Below are positions 1-6,541 of a stretch of 8,484 nucleotides of DNA, in pieces; position 1 is the stretch's first letter; every line of letters starts with the position of its first letter. Origin of the DNA: an uncultured Emergencia sp. (GTDB lineage: Bacteria > Bacillota > Clostridia > Peptostreptococcales > Anaerovoracaceae); the NCBI GenBank assembly GCA_902476665.1, contig CABSEO010000061.1:1-8484 (forward strand), given 5' to 3'. A program made the position numbers and the translations under genes. The notes under the pieces are model-generated. The model made no database searches and was not told where the DNA came from. It saw only the letters and a list, made by a program, of their open reading frames with translations.

Positions 1-80
1 GAAGCGGAAGTGGTTCAGGCAGTGGCTCCGGTGGAGGAACAGAACCTCCGGTAACACCTGATGAAGGTGCTTCTGACTAA
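1..80 (+). CDS. C-terminal tail of an unidentified protein (5' end outside window)
   Basis: The frame starting at base 3 gives 25 codons ending in TAA at 78-80. It reads as an SG repeat ([12 protein letters not shown]) followed by [13 protein letters not shown]. This looks like a disordered, acidic, Gly/Ser/Pro-rich C-terminal extension, of the kind found at the ends of cell-envelope proteins in Clostridia such as penicillin-binding proteins or LytR-type proteins. The visible part cannot identify the family. Frame 1 also stays open but stops at 52-54 and gives less protein-like sequence, so frame 3 is preferred. The stop lies 32 nt before the thrS start with no terminator between them, so the two genes may be co-transcribed. 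Confidence 0.55.
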   Translation, partial: SGSGSGSGSGGGTEPPVTPDEGASD

Positions 81-112
81 TTTGGAAAATCATTGAAAAG
101 GAGAACAGAAAA

Positions 113-1858
113 ATGGCAAAGGAAAAAATCAACTTTGAAGATGAAGATATCAAACTGAAATATAGACATACAACTTCCCACATTATGGCACAGGCAGTTA
201 AACATCTGTGGCCAGACGCAAAACTGGCAATCGGACCGGCTATCGATAACGGATTTTATTACGACATCGATATGGAACACAAACTGTCAGATCAGGACCT
301 TCTGAAAATACAGAAGGAGATGAAAAAGATAATTCAGGCCAACTATAAGCTGGAAAGATTTGAACTGCCTAGAGAAGAAGCCCTTCAGTACATGAAAGAA
401 AGAAATGAGGACTACAAGGTAGAGCTGATCAATGATCTGCCGGAAGACGCAGTGATTTCTTTCTACAAACAAGGCGATTTTGTGGATTTATGTGCGGGTC
501 CTCATATGGAATCCACAGGACAGATTAAGGCTGTAAAACTGATGAGTGTTGCAGGTGCTTACTGGAGAGGCGATGAGCATAACAAAATGCTGCAGAGAAT
601 TTACGGCACCTGTTTCCCAAGTCAGGAGGAACTGGATGAGTATATCAACGGTCTGGAAGAAGCCAAGAAAAGAGATCACAGAAAGATAGGAAAAGAGATG
701 GATCTGTTCGCTATCTTTGAAGAAGGTCCGGGCTTCCCGTTCTTTATGCCAAAGGGCATGATTCTTAGAAACGAGCTGGAAAATTTCTGGAGAAGTGAGC
801 ACAGAAAAAGAGGATATCAGGAGATTAAGACTCCGCTTATTTTAAACGAACAGCTTTGGAGAACATCCGGTCACTGGGATCATTACAAAGATAACATGTA
901 CTTTACTAAAATCGACGATGCAGATTTTGCAATTAAGCCGATGAACTGTCCGGGCTCCATGCTCTGCTAAAAGAGAAAGGTGTGGTCCTACAGAGATCTT
1001 CCGATCAGAATGGGTGAACTGGGACAGGTGCACAGACATGAGCTTTCCGGTGCGCTTCACGGGCTGATGAGAGTGAGAACCTTTACACAGGATGATGCCC
1101 ATATTTTCATGTTGCCGGAACAGATTAAAGATGAAATTGTAGGTGTTGCAAAGTTCATCGACGACGTTTACAATATGTTCGGATTCAAATATCATATTGA
1201 GCTTTCCACAAGACCTGAGGATTCTATGGGTACCGATGAAGAATGGAATATGGCTGAAGATGCACTTCGTCAGGCTATGGAAGAAATTGGTGCTCCTTAT
1301 GTGGTCAATGAAGGAGACGGTGCTTTTTACGGTCCAAAACTGGACTTCCATCTAGAAGACTCCATCGGCAGAACCTGGCAGTGCGGAACAATTCAGCTGG
1401 ATTTGCAGATGCCGCAGAGATTTGATCTTACCTATGTAGGATCTGATAATGAAAAGCATAGACCGATTATGATCCACCGCGTAATTTTCGGCTCTATCGA
1501 GCGTTTCATCGGAATTCTGACAGAACACTTTGCGGGGAAATTCCCGCTGTGGCTGGCTCCGGTACAGGTGAAGCTTTTAACGGTGGCAGAAGCATTCTCT
1601 GATTATGCGAAAGAAATCGCTGAAAAGTGTGAAGCAGCCGGTCTGAGAGTGGAGCTTGACATGAGAAATGAAAAAATCGGCTATAAGCTGAGAGAAGCCA
1701 GAAATGAGAGAGTTTCCTATATCTGCGTTATCGGCGAGAGAGAAGCTGAAGCAGGGACTTTGTCTGTCCGCTCCACGAAAGTCGGCGAACTGGGCACCAT
1801 GTCTGCTGACGAATTTATTGAAAAACTGGTTGAAGAAGTAAGGACAAAGGCTGTTTAA
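113..1858 (+). pseudogene. thrS: Threonyl-tRNA synthetase, TGS-less, interrupted by an in-frame TAA
   Basis: This class II synthetase charges tRNA-Thr with threonine in the cytoplasm. Codons 1-285 (113-967) and 287-581 (971-1855) are in the same frame, separated only by TAA at 968-970. Recognisable parts are the N2 editing domain ([12 protein letters not shown] near residue 18), the zinc ligands Cys279 (MNCPG), His307 (VHRHE) and His455 (MIHR), the motif 2 region (GLMRVRTFTQDDAHIF), motif 3 (GSIERFIGILTEH) and the C-terminal anticodon-binding domain from about residue 480. The stop sits where the family reads ML-x-Tyr-KR, so a single TAT/TAC to TAA change explains it. A typical bacterial ThrRS is about 640 aa. 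This one lacks the N-terminal TGS domain, and a TGA at 74-76 in the same frame rules out an upstream extension. The start is supported by AAGGAG at 98-103. No T-box leader fits in the 32-nt gap upstream. Neither half alone could be a working enzyme, because the zinc site and active site are split. Confidence 0.9.
968..970 (+). other. Premature TAA stop within thrS
   Basis: The codons around it read M-L-C-stop-K-R-K-V-W-S-Y-R-D-L-P, and homologous frame continues immediately on both sides. No frameshift is involved. The only nearby restart candidate is GTG at 980, which has no properly spaced Shine-Dalgarno sequence and would leave out the zinc-binding Cys279. Replacing TAA by TAT or TAC would restore the family consensus Tyr. 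Confidence 0.9.
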
Positions 1859-1859
1859 T

Positions 1860-2138
1860 ATGTTTAAGAAGATAGAAAGACAGGAAAACTGGAGGGGCGG
1901 CGTATACCTCATTACTGCCTCAGACGCTATGGAAGCGGATATTCTGGAGTCCAAACTACGGGGAGAGGGTATTGCCTGCATCCGAAAGTATGAAGGCGCA
2001 GGAAACTACATGGAAATCCTCATTGGTGGCGCTGCTGCAAGCAATGCTATTGATCTGTATGTGGCAGAAGATAAGCTGGCTGATGCGGAAAATATCATTG
2101 TACCTGTAGATCTGGACGACTGTGAAGAAATAGAATAA
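1860..2138 (+). CDS. DUF2007-type small protein (putative signal-transducing protein)
   Basis: This 92-aa protein resembles the DUF2007 family, described only as putative prokaryotic signal-transducing proteins; the biochemical role is unknown. The features seen are an opening beta strand and acidic helix (VYLITASDAMEADILESKL, about residues 16-34), a central Gly-containing strand (GAGNYMEILIGG, about 46-57) and a closing strand-helix unit (AIDLYVAEDKLADAENIIV, about 63-81). The acidic C-terminal tail is DLDDCEEIE. There is no signal peptide or membrane helix, so it should be cytoplasmic. Its ATG follows the thrS stop after a single base, and an AAAGG lies about 9 nt upstream inside thrS. Expression is therefore probably translationally coupled to thrS and would be affected by the nonsense codon there. 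It ends in TAA followed directly by an in-frame TAG. Confidence 0.8.
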   Translation: MFKKIERQENWRGGVYLITASDAMEADILESKLRGEGIACIRKYEGAGNYMEILIGGAAASNAIDLYVAEDKLADAENIIVPVDLDDCEEIE

Positions 2139-2153
2139 TAGCTGTATTACCGG

Positions 2154-2192
2154 AAACGCCATAATCACCTGTGAAGGTGGTTATGGCGTTTT
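2154..2192 (+). terminator. Rho-independent terminator after thrS-DUF2007
   Basis: A 16-bp stem pairs 2154-2169 with 2176-2191 around the 6-nt loop TGTGAA, with one G-U pair. The 3' side ends in only four T residues (2189-2192), so the U-tract is short but the stem is strong. It lies 16 nt after the DUF2007 stop and would close the thrS transcription unit. Confidence 0.8.
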
Positions 2193-2226
2193 GATTACCA
2201 TTGTCCAAAATAAGAATTTTAATAAT

Positions 2227-2272
2227 GTGAATATAACAGATTTTAAAACTATACATATTGACGTGAATATAA
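2227..2272. repeat. Direct repeat GTGAATATAA, two copies, at a promoter
   Basis: The 10-bp sequence GTGAATATAA occurs at 2227-2236 and 2263-2272, with starts 36 bp apart. The second copy begins on the last base of the -35 hexamer of the promoter at 2258-2286 and fills much of its spacer. A spacing of 36 bp places the copies about three and a half helical turns apart. This could be a pair of regulator half-sites or chance in AT-rich DNA. Confidence 0.35.
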
Positions 2273-2286
2273 TTTGGAGTTAAAAT
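2258..2286 (+). promoter_or_regulatory. Sigma-A-like promoter of the 56-aa membrane protein gene
   Basis: TTGACG (2258-2263, 5 of 6 to consensus), a 17-bp spacer and TAAAAT (2281-2286, 5 of 6). Transcription would begin near 2293, giving a leader of about 65 nt. A perfect TATAAT at 2299-2304 is an alternative -10 element, but its best -35 candidate is poor and 19 bp away. The promoter lies downstream of the thrS-unit terminator, so the small gene appears to be an independent unit. Confidence 0.65.
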
Positions 2287-2343
2287 TAGTTAGAAAATTA
2301 TAATAATGAAAAACATGCTCAGAGTCAATGATAACATGGGGAG

Positions 2344-2367
2344 GATGAGATGATGAGATGATGAGAT
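2344..2367 (+). repeat. Three tandem copies of GATGAGAT over the start of a small gene
   Basis: Perfect copies lie at 2344-2351, 2352-2359 and 2360-2367. They begin inside the Shine-Dalgarno-like GGGGAGGA (2338-2345) and run past the start codon. The unit is 8 bp, so each gain or loss shifts the spacing between the ribosome site and the productive ATG by 8 nt. ATGs in the first two copies lead to TGA within four codons. Only the ATG pair at 2358 and 2361 opens the 56-aa frame. Confidence 0.85.
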
Positions 2368-2528
2368 TTTTGTTACCAGCACTGACACTTATATTAGGGA
2401 TTAGTGTATTTCTTATGACCGAGAGCCCGACACTGTCAGTGATTGCGGCTATTTTGCCTAATTCTTTTGTACTTGGATACTTCTTTGATAAAACGGGTGC
2501 CGGTGAAAAAAACAGTAAAAATCAGTAA
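2358..2528 (+). CDS. Small hydrophobic protein, 56 aa, probable two-helix membrane protein
   Basis: I do not recognise a family. The protein begins MMRFLLPALTLILGISVFLM, a first membrane helix of about residues 3-20. A short polar turn (TESPT) leads to a second hydrophobic segment (about 26-43), and the tail is charged and soluble (DKTGAGEKNSKNQ). It has its own promoter upstream and a terminator downstream, which supports it being a real gene despite its size. Start choice is between ATG 2358 and ATG 2361. The GGAGG at 2340-2344 is 13 or 16 nt away, longer than usual, because of the tandem repeat. With one repeat fewer the spacing would be 5-8 nt. Possible roles include a small membrane regulator or toxin-like peptide, but nothing in the sequence decides this. 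Confidence 0.6.
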   Translation: MMRFLLPALTLILGISVFLMTESPTLSVIAAILPNSFVLGYFFDKTGAGEKNSKNQ

Positions 2529-2572
2529 TATTGATGTGCCAGTGCTTTCACTTATGGAATGTCCCGGGCAAT

Positions 2573-2604
2573 AAAAAATCCGCAACATCTGTTGCGGATT
2601 TTTG
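2573..2604. terminator. Bidirectional rho-independent terminator
   Basis: A perfect 13-bp stem pairs 2574-2586 with 2591-2603 around the loop ATCT. The core is TCCGCAAC/GTTGCGGA with A-runs on the left and T-runs on the right, so it works in both directions. It serves the 56-aa gene from the left and the secreted transglutaminase gene, which ends at 2621, from the right. Confidence 0.9.
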
Positions 2605-2620
2605 TCTACGTGTACTTTTC

Positions 2621-5044
2621 TTACTTTGCATTCAGATCAAACCTGTCATAGGCGGTATAGTAAATCTTGCCGTTAATGGACTTATAACCTCTCACTTTAT
2701 AATAATATCTGGTTCCTTTTTTCAGATTGGATGTGTTGGTGAACTTGAAATTCTTAGTAGAACCGATTTTTTTGAATCCACTGTCTGACCTGGTGGATTT
2801 CCAGATCTGATAGCCTGTAGGCTGCGGCCCCTCCGGATCTGTAAGTTCCCAGGTGATAACAACTTTTCCTTCTGTGACTTCAGCATCTGTAGTTACACTC
2901 TGATTGTTAAAGTTTTCAATCTGCTGAAGAATTTCATCAGACGGACGCTTTTTTGCACTGGTGCTGAAAAGAATTTCCCATGTGTTTTCCCCAACGTTTC
3001 CGGTGCGGCTGATGGTATTTACACGCTGGAAATCAATGACCACAGAAGCAAGCTGCTCGTCGAAAACACCATCGATTTCACCGTCGTAGTAGCCAAGAGT
3101 TTTCAGCCTTTGCTGTACTGCTTTTGTATAAGGTTTGACAGAGGATGTGTTTCTGCCCTCATACAGATAGTAGACATAGCTGTCAGGATCCAGAACAAAT
3201 CTGAGCTCATAGTTGTACCAGCCCGGATTCATGGAATAACCCGAAGTGGAGGAAGTCAGCTTTTTTCCGTTTCCGTTGTAAAGGCCGCCGGCTTTGTAGC
3301 CGATATCAGCCTTAAACTGCAGTTCAACTTTGTTTTTCTTTGTCACATCATATTTCAGCTGGAAACTTCCATGATCTTCTGCATGAATATAGATATTCTT
3401 GTTATTGGCATACAGCCAGGCGTCTTTCAGGCTGTTATCGGTGGTGATGCTGGCAAACTGAAGGTTTTTATCATTTTCAAGATTGACCGACTGGAGGTTG
3501 TTATTATACAGATAAACGTTTTCCAGAGACGGACAGTTCCGCAAATCCACGTTTTCCAGATTATTATGATGCATAGAGACGAGCCGCAGCTTTTTGAATC
3601 CGGAGAAGTCCACATCTCCTGTAAATCCTCTGTAGCTCCACTGAATCTGCGTTGTGTTGCCGTAGCCATTGCCCATGAAGTGAGATTTTGTACCATCACC
3701 CCAGGTGGTCATATCATTGATGTTGTATGCCGCGTTCAGTATGGTGCCGTTTTTGACACCGTCTGTTTTTGCCTCAAGAAATGCACTGATTGCAGAGATT
3801 TCCGATTCATCTGTAATTAGATATCCCCATCGTTTATCAGGGTATATATTATGATAAATGTGGGATACGGCAATCTGTTCGTCGGACGGATCAAAGTAGG
3901 TGTAGTTGGTCAGACCGAAGTACTGCCAGATGCCTGTGTTTTTATTATACTTGTTGTTTGTTCCGATAGTCGGATCAATGAAAATCCAGCGTCCATTCAC
4001 ATAAGACTCTACCCACCAGTGATCCTTAACACCGATATTTTTTTCTGTTTCCCAGTTGTTGGTAGGTGATGTGGCTCTATGCCCATACACAAATCTGGTT
4101 GGAATTCCCTGTGCTCTTGCCAAAGAAAGGAAGATAGCAGAATAACCCTGACAGGTTGTGGCTACTCGTCCCTGATTATCACTGTTCTCGCTTGGAATTT
4201 TGTATACGTGATGATATAGGTTGTTGTATGGATTTGCATACTGGTAGGAATGGGTAGAAAACGCTACAGAATCGTAATAAAATTCGCTGGTGACATACTC
4301 ATAGATCTTTAAAAGCTTGTCATAATCATTCGAGGCACCGGCGGTAATCTGATCGGACATGCGGCGCATAAAGCTGATTTTGCTGGCGGTCATATCCTCA
4401 TAAATAGTAGTCACAGGAATTTTCAGTGTAAAGCGGATATCCTCCAGATATTCATCCAGATACCAGCTGGGATCGTAATCTTCACCAATTGCCTGTACTC
4501 GGTTATTTTCCGCAATGACGTCGTCATATCTGAAAATTTTTGGAGAATCGTTTTTCAGGCTGAAAGCCAGATTTTTATACAGTCCACCGCTGTTGGGAGC
4601 TGTTTCGTAGGTATCTCCCGGGTTTTCAATGCTGGAAAGATAGAGAAAATATTGGCCGTCATCGATGTCCAGCTTGGAAAAATCAATAGTGTACTGAAAG
4701 CCGTAAATGGGTCTTCCTATGGAAGAAGTTCCTTTATATTCTGCAGGTACATAAATCCCCAGATCGGTATAGCCGGTTTTGGGAACAACACCGTAAACTG
4801 CAATTCTGAATTCACAGCTTGGAATCATGGTTCTGAAGTTGATGGTCATGGTTTTGCCCTTGACCGAAGCTTTGCAGTAATCATCCTCAAAGGTATTGCT
4901 GGAAGAGAAAGTAGTGGTGGTCTGAGGCTTTTCCACTTCTTTCATTACAGCATAGGTATCATCTAACGGAACCCACATAAGTACCAGCGTCAAGATTAGA
5001 ACTGTGCAGATTGAAATCAGACGTCCTTTCTTTGTTATTCGCAT
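2621..5044 (-). CDS. Secreted transglutaminase-core protein with leucine-rich, peptidoglycan-binding and FN3-like domains
   Basis: This 807-aa exported protein has a signal peptide (basic RITKKGR, hydrophobic core about residues 9-26, likely cleavage after TYA near 32). A beta-rich N-terminal region follows, then a transglutaminase-like core at about 235-365 with the triad visible: Cys298 (TTCQGYS), His342 (DHWWVE) and Asp357 (FIDPT). A short leucine-rich stretch lies at about 470-530 (MHHNNLENVDLRNCPSLENV). A peptidoglycan-binding type 1 domain spans about 636-693 (AVQQRLKTLGYYDGEIDGVF), and a fibronectin type III-like domain about 715-800. The family includes protein crosslinkers and cysteine proteases, so the reaction is not certain. 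The domain set suggests action at the cell wall or on surface or host proteins. The start is fixed by AGGAGG 5 nt upstream plus the signal peptide, although the frame stays open into the preceding flavoprotein. There is no LPXTG anchor at the C-terminus. Confidence 0.85.
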   Translation of the reverse strand: MRITKKGRLISICTVLILTLVLMWVPLDDTYAVMKEVEKPQTTTTFSSSNTFEDDYCKASVKGKTMTINFRTMIPSCEFRIAVYGVVPKTGYTDLGIYVPAEYKGTSSIGRPIYGFQYTIDFSKLDIDDGQYFLYLSSIENPGDTYETAPNSGGLYKNLAFSLKNDSPKIFRYDDVIAENNRVQAIGEDYDPSWYLDEYLEDIRFTLKIPVTTIYEDMTASKISFMRRMSDQITAGASNDYDKLLKIYEYVTSEFYYDSVAFSTHSYQYANPYNNLYHHVYKIPSENSDNQGRVATTCQGYSAIFLSLARAQGIPTRFVYGHRATSPTNNWETEKNIGVKDHWWVESYVNGRWIFIDPTIGTNNKYNKNTGIWQYFGLTNYTYFDPSDEQIAVSHIYHNIYPDKRWGYLITDESEISAISAFLEAKTDGVKNGTILNAAYNINDMTTWGDGTKSHFMGNGYGNTTQIQWSYRGFTGDVDFSGFKKLRLVSMHHNNLENVDLRNCPSLENVYLYNNNLQSVNLENDKNLQFASITTDNSLKDAWLYANNKNIYIHAEDHGSFQLKYDVTKKNKVELQFKADIGYKAGGLYNGNGKKLTSSTSGYSMNPGWYNYELRFVLDPDSYVYYLYEGRNTSSVKPYTKAVQQRLKTLGYYDGEIDGVFDEQLASVVIDFQRVNTISRTGNVGENTWEILFSTSAKKRPSDEILQQIENFNNQSVTTDAEVTEGKVVITWELTDPEGPQPTGYQIWKSTRSDSGFKKIGSTKNFKFTNTSNLKKGTRYYYKVRGYKSINGKIYYTAYDRFDLNAK

Positions 5045-6358
5045 TTTGTCCTCCTGTTCTGTTTTTCTCGGTTTTAAAAGTGATCCTGTACAGCAGCAGC
5101 TGCTGCGCAGGCCGAACTGAAGATTGTATCCACCGGTTTCTCCGTTCACATCCAGAGCTTCGCCAATAATATAAAGCTGAGGGGAATTTTTATACTCCAT
5201 GGTTTTACAGTTGATTTGTGAGAGATCCACGCCCCCTGCAGTAACCATGGATTTCTGAAAACCACCCAAAGATTTGACCGTATAGGTATCTTCTGTTAAA
5301 TTTGCTGCAATTGTCTTTATGGAAGAGCCGGATTTTGATGTTACTGCAGCAACAAAGTTTTTCGGCAGACCAAATTCTTGACTAACGATAGTTGTCAGCG
5401 CAGCTTTATTGTTTTTTACTGCTTTGTTTAGTTTGTCCAGCACCATCTTTTTATCACATGGATATAAATAGTTTAACACAATTTTATCATCTTTTGTAAT
5501 ATCTTTTGAAAAATTCAAAATTAAAGGACCGGAAAAGTTTTCATGGGTCAGAAGCAGCGGCCCGCAGCCCTGTACCAGTTTTTTTCCACTTGTTCCGCTG
5601 AACACCTGAAGTTCCGCCTTTGGAAAAGAAATGCCGGAAAGGTGACCATAAGGATAGTTTTCTGCAAAAACAGGTGTCAGAGCAGGGCGGGGCGGAATCA
5701 GCCGGATTCCCAGATCCCGATGCAGAATCTGAAACATGGATCCGTCAGATCCGGTGGAAGGATATGAACAGCCTCCGGTGGCGACGATCAGATGACGGCA
5801 GAGATAGCTTCCTTTTGAGGTATGGACTTGCCAGACGATTGGGGAAGAACACGATGAATCTTGAAGAAGGACTGCATCTTTGTCCTGAGAAACAGCAGGG
5901 CTGTTTCCGCTGAGCGAATCGACCGGCATCTGAGACACAAATTTCTTCAATGATGTGACAGGTGTGTTGCATAGCAGTTCAAATCCGTTTTCAGCAGACT
6001 TTTTCAGCAGCAGATGCAGGATATCTGAAGCTTTCATTGATTTGGGAAAGACTTTTCCGTCCGTTCTGGCAACAGTGGGAACACCGCCCTGATGGAGAAA
6101 TTCCATCAGATGCCGATTGTTGTATTTGTATAGACAGCTTCTGATTTTACCTCCGTTTTTATCGTATTTCTGAATAAAATCTTTGATAGAACCATTATGG
6201 GTAACATTGCACTGTCCGCCTCCACTCATCAGAAGCTTGGTGCCGGGATGGCCTGATTTCTCCAGAATCAGACCTTTTATTTTATAATCTGTCGGAAAAA
6301 CCGCACTGCAGAACAGACCGGCAGCGCCTCCGCCGACGATAATACAGTCATAAATCAT
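5045..6358 (-). CDS. HI0933/BaiN-family FAD-dependent flavoprotein, no stop before next gene
   Basis: This 438-residue flavoprotein probably acts as a cytoplasmic oxidoreductase. The FAD-binding Rossmann motif IVGGGAAGL is at residues 7-15. The family signature SGGGQCNVTHN is at about 45-55, ATGG at 193-196, and the C-terminal FAD motif GEALDVNGETGGYNLQFG at about 399-416. The length fits the family (about 400-420 aa). Members include BaiN, proposed to act in gut bile acid metabolism, but most have no known substrate, so none is assigned. The start is ATG at 6358, downstream of a strong promoter. Open frame further upstream, to 6574, is non-coding leader and promoter. The C-terminus is odd: where relatives read a short SSG-x-x-AG end, this has RSSCCCTG and then runs without a stop through KPRKTEQEDK into the next gene's ATG. 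Either a stop has been lost, or a 1-nt indel has occurred, or a real fusion is made. Confidence 0.85.
5050..5055 (-). promoter_or_regulatory. Ribosome binding site AGGAGG that decides the transglutaminase start
   Basis: The minus strand reads AGGAGG, then ACAAA, then ATG at 5044, which is near-ideal spacing. It lies inside the open frame that continues from the flavoprotein. Its presence directly before a typical signal peptide argues that the secreted protein is started here rather than made only as a fusion. Confidence 0.85.
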
Positions 6359-6400
6359 GTAAAGAAAATTCACTTCCTTTCTCACTTGGCAGACTGCAAA

Positions 6401-6429
6401 AATTATATAATATACGGAACAGTGCGTCA
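6401..6429 (-). promoter_or_regulatory. Strong sigma-A-like promoter of the flavoprotein-transglutaminase operon
   Basis: On the minus strand TTGACG (6429-6424), a 17-bp spacer and a perfect TATAAT (6406-6401). Transcription should begin near 6394, leaving a leader of roughly 36 nt before the ATG at 6358. This places the apparent N-terminal extension of the open frame (6574-6359) outside the coding region. Confidence 0.8.
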
Positions 6430-6441
6430 ACTTTTGTTTTT

Positions 6442-6470
6442 CTTGCGTAAGAGATGGCACTGAGATATAC
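6442..6470 (+). promoter_or_regulatory. Probable promoter of the Crp/Fnr-type gene
   Basis: TTGCGT (6442-6447, weak match), a 17-bp spacer and TATACT (6465-6470, 5 of 6). It is back to back with the flavoprotein promoter, with 12 bp between the two -35 elements. A single bound regulator could thus affect both directions. The weak -35 would suit an activated promoter, but no clear Crp or Fnr palindrome is visible. CTTGCGTAAG at 6441-6450 is nearly palindromic. Confidence 0.45.
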
Positions 6471-6541
6471 TGATAACAGGTCAGGCTAATAGAAAACCTA
6501 AAACAAAAAAATAAAAAAGCAATCAGAAAAGGAAAAAGATT

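Noticed and set aside
3..38. GGNAGTGG-like repetition as a DNA repeat element
   Set aside because: It is explained by codons for a Gly/Ser-rich protein tail.
81..112. T-box riboswitch upstream of thrS
   Set aside because: Only 32 nt separate the genes, far too short for a T-box, and no T-box core sequence or antiterminator is visible.
968..970. Selenocysteine or pyrrolysine recoding at the thrS stop
   Set aside because: The codon is TAA, not TGA or TAG, and the expected residue is Tyr, so these recoding systems do not apply.
842..1351. 169-codon open frame on the minus strand
   Set aside because: It lies entirely antisense to conserved thrS sequence and is a shadow of that gene.
980..1858. 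Second half of thrS as an independent gene starting at GTG 980
   Set aside because: There is no spaced ribosome site, it lacks the zinc-binding Cys and motif 1, and it is in the same frame as the first half, so it is the rest of one gene.
3110..3820. 236-codon open frame on the plus strand
   Set aside because: It is antisense to the secreted transglutaminase gene, has no recognisable domain and no ribosome site.
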